From NCBI RefSeq assembly GCF_030052815.1, contig NC_079499.1, positions 105,000,480-105,064,479 of the forward strand: 64,000 nt of DNA, written 5' to 3'. The DNA is from Hevea brasiliensis (taxonomy: Eukaryota; Streptophyta; Magnoliopsida; Malpighiales; Euphorbiaceae). The notes under the pieces are model-generated. The model had not been told where the DNA came from and made no database searches. It saw nothing but the letters and a program-made list of their open reading frames with translations. Below are positions 12,428 through 22,409 of this stretch, piece by piece. Positions within the stretch are counted from its first letter, which is position 1. Each line of letters begins with the position of its first letter. A program made the position numbers and the translations under genes.

Positions 12428-12949
12428 TGTCACAACCCAACTTATGGGCCGGACCGACACTAGGATATGGATCGGCATAAAACTCCCAAGGCTCGTAGTA
12501 AGCTTTACTATTCCCAAACCCATGACCAGGCCTATAATTTAGGCCCAACATGCATATAAAAATAATTTTAAATTAAAATATTATAATTTTTATTTCGGGT
12601 CAACTTAACCCAATAATTATCAGAAACTCATATTAGGGAGTTCAGCTCAACCCAATTACATCATTTACAAATTATTTAAGTATCATACAAATCTTTATTT
12701 ATTAACCTCAATAATGTAAATTAACATAATTTCTAAACAGGGTCTATACTACTGCTAACATATGCAGAGTTCTAAATTATAAATTTAGAAAATAATAATA
12801 CAATTAAGTAATTATTGATAACCTGCAAGAAAAGAAGCAGGTTATTCTGAAAAAGGTCTCCTCTTGTAGCCTGGAAAAATAAAGTGAACAAGAATGAGCG
12901 TTCGACTCAGAGAGTAAAATACCAATTTTAACCACAATTTCTATAGCTA

Positions 12950-15900
12950 TGTAACACCCCTATTTGTATAGCCTGGTATATTTCACTGTTCCGGTGACCG
13001 GTGTCGGTCCAGACAGTTAAGGAGATTAGAACCACACTTAAGTCAATTACAGAAGCCATAGACACAAATAATTAGTAATGCTCAATTAGTTAAGTATAAA
13101 TAAGAAAAATAGAACATAAGAAGTTAAACGAGCTGAGAGTCACAGCGAAGGGTGACCTTCTCGGAAACGACTGCGAAGTCGATTTAAACTCAAATTTTGA
13201 ACCTTAAAATATGACGCCACCGTCCTTAGGACCCTTATAAACACAGTGGAAAAGAGAAAATCACGAAAAAGAACTGTTAAGTCAGTCAAATAATTAGGTC
13301 AGGGAACTGGAAGAAATATTAGATTATTTGCAAACCGGGATGAACCGGCAAAGGGCAATTTGGTCAATTGACCCCGAGAGCTGACTCCTGACCTAACTGT
13401 CAAATAAAATCGGAGAAAAAAAAATTTCGGAATCGAGAATTAAATTAAAGAACTAATAGAAAAAAAAAAAAAAAAAAAAAAGAAAATGAAAAAGTTAAAA
13501 AGGTGTAGGAAGATGACATCATGCATAATATCATGTGTAACACCCTAAGCAAATCCCACATCGACAAAACACGGGAGACATGCTGGGTTCATAAGTTGAT
13601 AGTTCGTAACCCCTATTGACGCGTTTTAAAACCGTGAGGGCTTCAGCCCAGAGCGGACAATATCACTAGTGGGCCGGGCCATTACATTTGTGGTATCGAG
13701 CGCTCGCGTGCAACCTTGAACGATGGTGGGGCAAACCTCAGCGAGGACGCTGAGTCCCATAAGGGGGGTGGATTGTAACACCCTAGGCAAATCCCATATC
13801 GACAAAACACGGGAGAGATGCTGGGTTCATAAGTTGATAGTTCCTAACCCCTATTGACGCGTTTTAAAACCGTGAGGGCTTCGGCCCAGAGCGGACAATA
13901 TCACTAGTGGGCCGGGCCGTTACATTTGATTGTAACACCCTAGGCAAATCCCACATCGGCAAAACACGGGAGAGATGCTGGGTTCATAAGTTGATAGTTC
14001 GTAACCCCTATTGACGCGTTTTAAAACCGTGAGGGCTTCGGCCCAGAGCGGACAATATCACTAGTGGGCCGGGCCGTTACATTTGTGGTATCAGAGCCGC
14101 TCCGCGTGCAACCTTGAATGATGGTGGGGCAAACCTCAGCGATGGACGCTGAGTCCCATAAGGGGGGTGGATTGTAACACCCTAGGCAAATCTCACATCG
14201 ACAAAACACGGGAGAGATGCTGGGTTTATAAGATGGAGGTTCCTAACCACTATTATATAACGGCCCGGCCCACTAGTGATATTGTCCGCTCTGGGCTGAA
14301 GCCCTCACGGTTTTAAAACGCGTCAATAGGGGTTACGAACTATCAACTTATGAACCCAGCATGTCTCCCGTGTTTTGTCGATGTGGGATTTGCCTAGGGT
14401 GTTACAATCCACCCCCCTTATGGGACTCAGCGTCCTCGCTGAGGTTTGCCCCACCATCGTTCAAGGTTGCACGCGGAGCAGCTCTGATACCACAAATGTA
14501 ATGGCCCGACCCACTAGTGATATTGTCCGCTCTGGGCCGAAGCCCTCACGGTTTTAAAACGCGTCAATAGGGGTTACGAACTATCAACTTATGAACCCAG
14601 CATGTCTCCCGTGTTTTGTCGATGTGGGATTTGCCTAGGGTGTTACATCATGCATGATGCCACAAGTCATATAATTAATAAATTAATTAAATGGATTAAT
14701 TGTTGTCTTCCATAAGGATAAAAACATAAAAGAAAAGAAAAAAAAATCATTCTTCTTCTTAAAAAACGTGCATCTCTCCTCTCTCTCTCTTTTCTCCTTA
14801 GTTTCCTCCATAGCCATGAAATTCAAGCTTTCAAAGCTGTGAGGGATCAAAGCTGAATTTAGGCTAGCTAGGGTTTGATGTGTGTGCATGAATTTGATGG
14901 ACTTAAAGGTGTATATGAGCTTGATAGAGTTAAAGAAGCATGTATATAGGCATTGAATTGGTTAAATGAAACAACTTAGTGAGTTAGGGTTTTGGGACTT
15001 AGGGTTTGTGAACCAAAAATGTAAGAAATGAGTAAATAGCATGTTTAACCTATTGTGAAGTGAAAAATGGTCAATTGTGACCAAATAAGTTGTGTTTGAA
15101 TTATTGGAAGTGAAGCCAAATTCGGAGGTTGTATGGTCATGCTGCTGGCAGCATGACCAAGTCAGCTTTGAAGGATCAAAACGGAAATTTTACAAGTCCA
15201 ATTGATATGCCACCAATTGGAGATGAAAATAGACATAAAATGGCACAATTTTCATTGAGGAACCATGCCCAAAAACTGACCAAAACTTAGTGAAACAATT
15301 GACCAAAGTGAAATGAGAGCAGGCTGCCACTGCACCAAACTGACCAAATGAATAGTAACTATTCATTTGGTCATAATTCGAGCTAGACAGGTCAAATTGA
15401 CCTGAAATTTTACCAGAAATTAGATAAGATATAGATCTAAAACTTTCATGAAGAATATCACCCCAAATTATGCCATTAACCTAGTCAAATTATTGAGCAA
15501 AATTGAGTTATTGAACCTGCAACTCTGCAGAATTGCCATTGAGCAGTAAAGTTCCAATGGCTATAACTCTCTCTAGAAAACTCCGATTTAGGCGATTCTT
15601 AAACCGATGGAAACCTAAGACATAGTAGAACATTTCATATGAAGAAAGTTAGATCAAATTATGAACTTAACTTGATCAAATTACTGAACAAAGTTGGATA
15701 AAAAATCTGCCAGAACCAGAATACCAGTATGAACAGTGTACATGAACAGTAATTGTATTTTGGCCATAACTTGAGCTACAAAACTCCGATTGAGGTGATC
15801 CAAAAATGAGAATACACTTAAGACAATAAGGAACATTTTCTATGAAGGAAGTTTTATCAAATTCCAACAGTAGATCGACCAATGGAATAGTGCAACTTTG

Positions 15901-17818
15901 GAGCACCAAAACCGAAAATTGGCAATTTTGCCAAAATGACCTAAGCTTTGAGAAAGTGACCAAAACCAACAAGTTTAATGACCAAAATGTGGTATGTGGG
16001 TGAAGGTGGAGTTCCCATACCTATTAAGCCTTAGAAAGTCAACTGTTTGACTTGAATAGTGCAGTGAATAGTAACCCGAAACACAAAATTTAAAGAACGT
16101 CGAATTTAGCACGTTAGAGCTAAGTAATTGTGAAGCTAAATTTATTTGGATTTATGTTAAGTTCTAGTACTGAAACATTGTAAAATTGTGTGTTTCAGTT
16201 GAAAAGAATATCGGGAAGGAACCCGAGGAACCGAGTCGAGGCCAAGAGGCGACTCGCTTGAGGTTTGTGCACAACTAACTTTTTTGTTATTTTTCAATTA
16301 CAAATTGATTTGAAATAAATTTATTGTATGATTTATGATTTTTGTTGTGTTGAGAATTTTAACTTATTGAATGAAATTGTATAATTTGAATATAAATTTT
16401 CTTATGCATTTAAGGATTTATTACATTATTTTGAGGATTGTAAATTTTAAGTTTATTGTGTTGCCAACCTTGAGCATGAATTTATAATGATTAAATATGT
16501 TGATTTGCAAATGCTTTGTAAATAGAAATTGTTTTGAATATGATTTGAAACCACAGTTGACATAACAAAATATGTTGTGAATTCTCATTAGCTTGTCTAG
16601 TGAGATAACTCCTCCACTTGATGGGGCGAGTTTCTTCCTCTCTGGCTTGCCATTTGGGGAATGATGTGAATGAGTACTCATATATACTAGCTAGTCTTTG
16701 TTTCTCCCTTTTAGCCTCGGTTATTGGGAGAATGTGAAATGCCGTGGTGTACAACACAGCATCTATGTGAATTTTGGGTCATGGGTTCGACTGTGTGTAT
16801 TGTTGGCAATGCCCTTTAAACTATGCATGATTTGATAATTTGTGATTGAAATAAATAATTTGTCAGTGATTCAAAAATTTTTGTATTTCGGAATTTAAAA
16901 GAAATGTAAATAAATAGTTACTATTTGATCAAAATGTTATTCGAATGAATAATTTGCATGAATGAAAATGTTGATTTCTGAAGGTCATGGATTTGAAGAA
17001 TTTAGAAATTTTAAAATTCTATTTGTTATGAATTTTCAAGCATAAATTGTATTAAGTTTTAAATTATTAGTTTGTGCACCACTGAGTTCACCACTTAGCG
17101 ATAGCTTTGCATGCTGTCGCAGATATAGAGACTAGAGGAGCAGCAGATTGAGCTGCTGAGGATAGGGGAGCTACCTGCTAGAAGTTATCGGGTATAATTT
17201 ATACCCTGACTGTAAATATTCATTTTGATGTATGTATTGCACGTAATTGTATGGACATGTAAAATCGGTCTTGAGCAGCTTGTACAAAGTTTGTATAAAA
17301 TTTGTATAAAGTTGTAATATATATTGTAGTTTGAAATTCTCTTAATGTAAATTTTGTAATGTTGTATCTAAATTGTTTTATTTCTAATAAAATATGAATG
17401 GAACTATTTTATTTAATTTGAATGAAATGTATTGTTAGAATTTTGAGGATTATTGAATTTTGAACTTGAGAAATGGATTGAGTTTGATTGTGAAATTGAA
17501 GCAGTTATTGAGAAAAATTTTTAGAAGTGCTTTTTACAGGTATTTGAAGAACTGTTTTCTCAAAATACAGAGGGAACTCTGTCAAAATTTTTATAAAATT
17601 TGCGGAAAACTAAAATGGACCAAAAATATTAACTAGATTTACTTTTAATCAAATGTCTTTAATACCTATTAGAAAATGCTCACCACTTGTCAAAAGTAAG
17701 AAAATTGTTTTAAAATCCCTTGTAGGGTGCTTAATAAGTTATCGGTAGGTGAAGTTCGGTAGTTCATTAAGTATTCTACGGGATCATGTTATGCCTTACA
17801 GAGGGGTAAGGTGTGATA
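12950..17818 (+). repeat. 5' LTR of the Ty3/gypsy element (carries nested TRIM complex)
   Basis: Runs from TGTAACACCCC to GTGTGATA, where the final CA has become TA. It is 4869 bases; removing the TRIM insertion and its extra target copy leaves about 3.75 kb. Bases 16086-17818 match the 3' LTR almost base for base. Bases 13195-16085 have no counterpart in the 3' LTR. Within this unmatched part, at 15369, 15559 and 15762, stand three diverged subrepeats beginning GG(T/C)(C/T)ATAA. Confidence 0.85.
13531..14652. mobile_element. TRIM complex: three miniature LTR-retrotransposon units, the last inverted
   Basis: A 151-bp LTR (TGTAACACCCTAGG...GCCGTTACA) occurs six times. Forward: A 13536-13686, B 13774-13924, C 13931-14081, D 14173-14255 (only the first ~83 bp). 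Inverted: E 14256-14406 and F 14497-14647. Short internal domains of 87-91 bp lie between A and B, C and D, and E and F. Each starts TTTG plus TGGTATCAGAGC (exact at 14086-14097; degenerate at 13691; inverted at 14481-14492) and ends with the purine tract AAGGGGGGTGGAT. B and C are separated by only TTTGAT, the two ends of a collapsed internal domain. The whole is flanked by TCATG at 13531-13535 and 14648-14652. Size, LTR-PBS-PPT-LTR order and lack of coding sequence define a TRIM. Open frames here are not genes. Confidence 0.85.
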
Positions 17819-17826
17819 TATTTTAG

Positions 17827-17838
17827 TGGTATCAGAGC
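17827..17838 (+). other. Primer-binding site of the Ty3/gypsy element
   Basis: TGGTATCAGAGC, the sequence complementary to the 3' end of plant initiator methionine tRNA, eight bases after the 5' LTR end. It would prime minus-strand DNA synthesis. Confidence 0.9.
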
Positions 17839-18007
17839 AAATTTTTAAAGTATGTTTTAACTTATGAATTTGTGTCTTTTCTTTGTTAAGTATAACTGCT
17901 CAATGTCCATATTTGTTACATACAGTGCATTACATCATAAATATGAACTAATGGAGGGAAGTCTCCATGTGTTACTTGTTCAGGAGATACCCTAACTTCA
18001 GCCTGAA

Positions 18008-18782
18008 ATGGAAGAAGGGGATCGCTCAGTTGAGCAGTCTGTTGAAGCTGAGGCACAAGTGGAAGCCCCAGCTTTATAGAATGTTAGTGGATTAGTAGCA
18101 CCAGCCCCGCAAATGCCGCAGTTCCCTGCACAGTTCGCTCAGCAGATGGTTGTGATGTTTCAACAAATGGCTGGGGGTATGCCTGTTCAAGCTCCACCTC
18201 AGACACCTGTGGCACAACCACTGCCTCCAGCCAGACAGTATGATAAATTACTGAAGTATGGGGCTATAGAATTTAAGGTTACAGTGGACCCTTTAGAGGC
18301 AGAGCAATGGCTTGAAAGAATGGACAGAGTATTTAAGAAGCTGCACTGCCAAGATGAACTCAAGTTTGAATACTCTATGTCTCTACTGCAAAGGGATGCA
18401 TATGATTGGTGGAAGACCATCCCCCAGCTTAGGTGAACCACGATCTTGACACAGGATGACTTCATCAGAGAATTCAGACAGAAATACATCCCAGATGCAT
18501 ATGTTGATCAGAAACTGCAAGAATTTTTTTAGTTTGAAACAAGGCAACAGAACAGTGGCAGAGTATGAGAGGGAGTTCTCCCGCTTAAGTCACTATGCAG
18601 GGAGTCTCCTTACTACCAGCAAGGCTAGATGCAAGAGATTTGAGACTGGTTTGAAGCCCAGTTTGAGGATGCAAGTTGTGGGATTCAGGCACAGCAACTT
18701 CTCAGAGCTCATGTCTCAAGCAATTGAGTTGGAAAGAATAGATATCCATTGCCCCGCATTGATGATTTATTTGATCAGTTGA
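18008..18782 (+). pseudogene. gag-like fragment of the Ty3/gypsy element, broken
   Basis: An ATG at 18008 opens an acidic leader that stops at a TAG near 18077. The frame continues from 18113 through a Pro/Gln-rich stretch (PVQAPPQTPVAQPLPPARQ) into the retrotransposon gag core (EAEQWLERMDRVF, RDAYDWWKT). It meets a TGA at 18434-18436. Related residues ([22 protein letters not shown]) continue in another frame from 18456, so there is at least one more stop and a frameshift near 18530. No CCHC zinc knuckle is present, because the sequence jumps to reverse transcriptase at about 18740. The intact protein would form the capsid-like particle. Confidence 0.8.
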
Positions 18783-19432
18783 GGGGTGCAGCTGTGTTCT
18801 CCAAAATTGACCTGAGATCAGGTTATTATCAGCTGAAAGTACAAGAACAGAGTATTCCTAAAACTGCCTTCAGAACCCGCTATGGCCATTATGAGTTCCT
18901 AGTCATGCCATTCGGGTTAACTAATGCTCCGGCTGCTTTTATGGATCTGATGAACACTATCTTTAGACCATACCTCGACCAGTTTGTTGTGGTATTTATA
19001 GATGATATATTGGTTTATTCGAGGAATGCAGAAGAGCATGATAGACATCTGCGGATTGTACTGCAAACTTTAAGGGAGAAACAGCTATATGCCAAATTGT
19101 CAAAGTGTGAATTTTGGTTGAACGAAATATCTTTCTTGGGGCATGTAGTATCAAAAGAGGGCATCAAGGTAGATCCAAGTAAGATTGAAGCTGTCCTTAA
19201 TTGGAAGCCACCCAGAAATATCACAAAGATTCGTAGTTTTCTGGGTTTAGCTGGATACTACCGTCGATTTGTGAAGGGATTCTTCATGTTGACATCTCCA
19301 TTGACCAAGCTGCTTAGAAAAGATGTGAAATTTCAGTGGACGGATAAATGCCAACAGAGTTTTGATGAATTGAAGAAATATTTGACTGAAGCTCCAGTCC
19401 TGACTTTACCTACCCTGAGTAAAAGAAGATAA
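18743..19432 (+). pseudogene. Reverse transcriptase fragment of the Ty3/gypsy element
   Basis: An open frame of 227 residues begins in the middle of the reverse transcriptase domain ([20 protein letters not shown]). It shows the palm motifs [18 protein letters not shown] and the catalytic FIDDILVYS, then the thumb region [11 protein letters not shown] and [13 protein letters not shown]. It ends shortly after TEAPVLTLP, at the start of what would be the RNase H region. The N-terminal fingers and everything before them are missing, and RNase H and integrase are absent downstream. The frame is not continuous with the gag fragment before it. Confidence 0.9.
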
Positions 19433-20161
19433 GATTGAGGAATAAAATAATTAAAGTTAAGTTGTGGAATGAAAGAAGGAAACAAATAGAACATTACGAA
19501 ATGAGAAAAACACTAGATGAGGAATTGCCACTAAGGTAAACAACTTACTTAAGATGCGTAACGATATCCTGAACTATTTTATCAAGAAGGAAATAAGTTA
19601 AACAAAAGCAAACAAGATAGTGCAAAATGGCACATAGGCCGTGGTCATAAATGGAGATGGTAAGATAATGGTTATGGACCTATGGCCAAGAAAGAGATAA
19701 GCAGTTCATATACGACCAACAAGGTCATTTAAGAAAAAAAAGACTATAAAGGAAAATAATTATTAAAACAACAACAAGAAAAGACTAAAATATTCTAAAC
19801 TAAACTAAAGGTTGCATCAAATAATCAAGAGATTTGATAAGAAAAGAGTAAAACTAAGTTCTCACCCATAGGATCATACGAGGTCCTAGAAAGAGTGGAT
19901 CCACTAGCACACAGATTTGCTTACCTCTAAAACTGAAATGAAATTGAATCTAACTTATGACAGAAGCTCATAAGAAACTTGGCACACGAGGTGAACAATC
20001 GATGAGTAAATAGTATTGGTTAAAGTGCTAAGGAACCATCATTCAAGCCAGGAAGCTAATTGAAAGCATGAATAGGATATGAGGAGACAGCACCCACAAC
20101 TGTTCAGAGACTGATACCAGGTAAAATTTCGAGGACGAAATTATTTTAAGGGGGGGAGAAT
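19433..20161 (+). other. Non-coding 3' internal region and polypurine tract of the Ty3/gypsy element
   Basis: About 700 A-rich bases with no protein resemblance, joined directly to the reverse transcriptase fragment. The final part has GAGGACGAAATTATTTTAAG followed by a G-run to about 20161, the usual polypurine tract that primes plus-strand synthesis next to the 3' LTR. Confidence 0.75.
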
Positions 20162-22107
20162 TGTAACACCCCTATTTGTATAGCCTGGTATATTTCACTG
20201 TTCCGATGACCGGTATCGGTCCGGACAGTTAAGGAGATTAGAACCACACTTAAGTCAATTAGAGAAGCCATAAACACAAATAATTAGTAATGCTCAATTA
20301 GTTAAGTATAAATAAGTAAAATAGAACATAAGAAGTTAAACGAGCTGAGAGTCACAGCGAGGGGTGACCTTCTCGGAAACTCAAATTTAAAGAACGTCGA
20401 ATTTAGCACGTTAGAGCTAAGTAATTGTGAAGCTAAATTTATTTTGGATTTATGTTAAGTTCTAGTACTGAAACATTGTAAAATTGTGTGTTTCAGTTGA
20501 AAAGAATATCGGGAAGGAACCCGAGGAACCGAGTCGAGGCCAAGAGGCGACTCGCTTGAGGTTTGTGCACAACTAACTCTTTTGTTATTTTTCAATTCCA
20601 AATTGATTTGAAATAAATTTATTGTATGATTTATGATTTTTGTTGTGTTGAGAATTTTAACTTATTGAATGAAATTGTATAATTTGAATATAAATTTTCT
20701 TATGCATTTAAGGATTTATTGCATTATTTTGAGGATTGTAAATTTTAAGTTTGATGTGTTGCCAACCTTGAGCATGAATTTATGATGATTAAATATGTTG
20801 ATTTGTAAATGCTTTGTAAATAGAAATTGTTTTGAATATAATTTGAAACCACAGTTGACATGACAAAATATGTTGTGAATTCTCATTAGCTTGTCTAGTG
20901 AGATAACTCCTCCACTTGATGGGGCGAGTTTCTTCCTCTCTGGCTTGCCATTTGGGGAATGATGTGAATGAGTACTCATATATACTAGCTAGTCTTTGTT
21001 TCTCCCTTTTAGCCTCGGTTATTAGGAGAATGTGAAATGTCGTGGTGTACAACACAGCATCTATGTGAATTTTGGGTCATGGGTTCGACTGTGTGTATTG
21101 TTGGCAATGCCCTTTAAACTATGCATGATTTGATAATTTGTGATTGAAATAAATAATTTGTTAGTGATTCAAAAATTTTTGTATTGTTCGGAATTTAAAA
21201 GAAATGTAAATAAATAGTTACTATTTGATCAAAATGTTATTCGAATGAATAATTTGCATGAATGAAAATGTTGATTCCTGAAGGTCATGGATTTGAAGAA
21301 TTTAGAAATTTTAAAATTCTATTTGTTATGAATTTTCAAGCATAAATTGTATTAAGTTTTAAATTATTAGTTTGTGCACCACTGAGTTCACCACTCAGCG
21401 ATAGCTTTGCATCTTTGTCATGAGATATAGAGACTAGAGGAGCAGCCAGATTGAGTCACGAGGACAGGAGCTACTCACTAGAAGTTATCGGGTATAATTT
21501 ATACCCTGACTGTAAATATTCATTTTGATGTATGTATTGCACGTAATTGTATGGACATGTAAAATCGGTCTTGAGCAGCTTGTACAAAGTTTGTATAAAA
21601 TTGTAATATATATTGTAGTTTGAAATTCTCTTAATGTAAATTTTGTAATGTTGTATCTAAATTGTTTTATTTCTAATGAAATATGAATGGAACTATTTTA
21701 TTTAATTTGAATGAAATGTATTGTTAGAATTTTGAGGATTATTGAATTTTGAACTTGAGAAATGGATTGAGTTTGATTGTGAAATTGAAGCAGTTATTGA
21801 GAAAAATTTTTAGAAGTGCTTTTTACAGGTATTTGAAGAACTGTTTTCTCAAAATACAGAGGGAACTCTGTCAAAATTTTTATAAAATTTGCGGAAAACT
21901 AAAATGGACCAAAAATATTAACTAGATTTACTTTTAATCAAATGTCTTTAATACCTATTAGAAAATGCTCACCACTTGTCAAAAGTAAGAAAATTGTTTT
22001 AAAATCCCTTGTAGGGTGCTTAATGAGTTATCGGTAGGTGAAGTTCGGTAGTTCATTAAGTATTCTACGGGATCATGTTATGCCTTACAGAGGGGTAAGG
22101 TGTGACA
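20162..22107 (+). repeat. 3' LTR of the Ty3/gypsy element (shortened)
   Basis: 1946 bases from TGTAACACCCC to GTGTGACA. It matches the 5' LTR at both ends, but near 20380 it jumps from CTCGGAAAC through TCAAATTT to AAAGAACGTCG. The corresponding 5' LTR segment (about 13170-16085, TRIM included) is missing. Short identities (AAAC; AAATTT) at the breakpoints suggest microhomology deletions. A further small deletion lies near 21600, and there is scattered variation around 21415-21475. Confidence 0.88.
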
Positions 22108-22279
22108 AGCTATCTAAAGCTAATACATCATAAGGAGTAGAATGCAACATCATCAAAATTTTCATACATATCACATCATAACAGTAAAAAAGCAATTTGG
22201 AGCACTCACACCCAACACTATTCAAACAGTACATATATGAGAGCTGATCCCTTATACAGCTCTCTTAATCTAACCTCTG

Positions 22280-22409
22280 CCAGCGAGTGTCTCTCAAGCC
22301 GAACTTTCGCTTAATAAACCAAATGCGGGGTCCCAGCGAGTGTCTCTCAAGCCGTGTCTACCCCGACTTATCCATAAAGGATCGAGTCCCAGTGAGTATC
22401 TCTCAAGCC
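22280..22409. repeat. Triplicated 21-bp subrepeat in the outer LTR
   Basis: CCAGCGAGTGTCTCTCAAGCC occurs at 22280 and 22333, and with two changes at 22389, spaced 53 and 56 bases apart. It gives rise to overlapping spurious frames. Confidence 0.85.

Larger units (their letters stand above)
12950..22107 (+). mobile_element. Ty3/gypsy LTR retrotransposon, internally deleted, with unequal LTRs
   Basis: The element starts TGTAACACCCC and ends GTGTGACA. The target site AGCTA is present immediately before it (12945-12949) and after it (22108-22112), which fixes both ends. The primer-binding site is at 17827-17838 and the polypurine tract at about 20148-20161. The internal region is only about 2.3 kb. 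It holds gag-like and reverse-transcriptase fragments, but no protease, zinc knuckle, RNase H or integrase could be found. Long LTRs, an initiator-Met tRNA primer site and the gag style suggest a Tekay/Del-like chromovirus, though without the chromodomain this is inference. It is a non-autonomous relic that once moved intact enough to leave a target duplication. Confidence 0.88.

Noticed and set aside
13536..13686. Cassandra-type TRIM with a 5S rRNA-derived promoter
   Set aside because: No recognisable 5S A/C-box sequence is present in the LTR, so it is a different TRIM family.
14021..14557. Two mirror-image frames of about 60 residues
   Set aside because: They are the same TRIM LTR read in both arms of the foldback; TRIMs have no coding capacity.
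13531..14652. CRISPR-like regular repeats
   Set aside because: Repeats are 151-bp LTRs with PBS and PPT in a plant nuclear context; there is no short-repeat/spacer structure and no cas gene.
16421..16757. Antisense frames repeated at 16421-16757 and 20716-21055
   Set aside because: They occur in both LTRs of the gypsy element and are LTR sequence, not genes.
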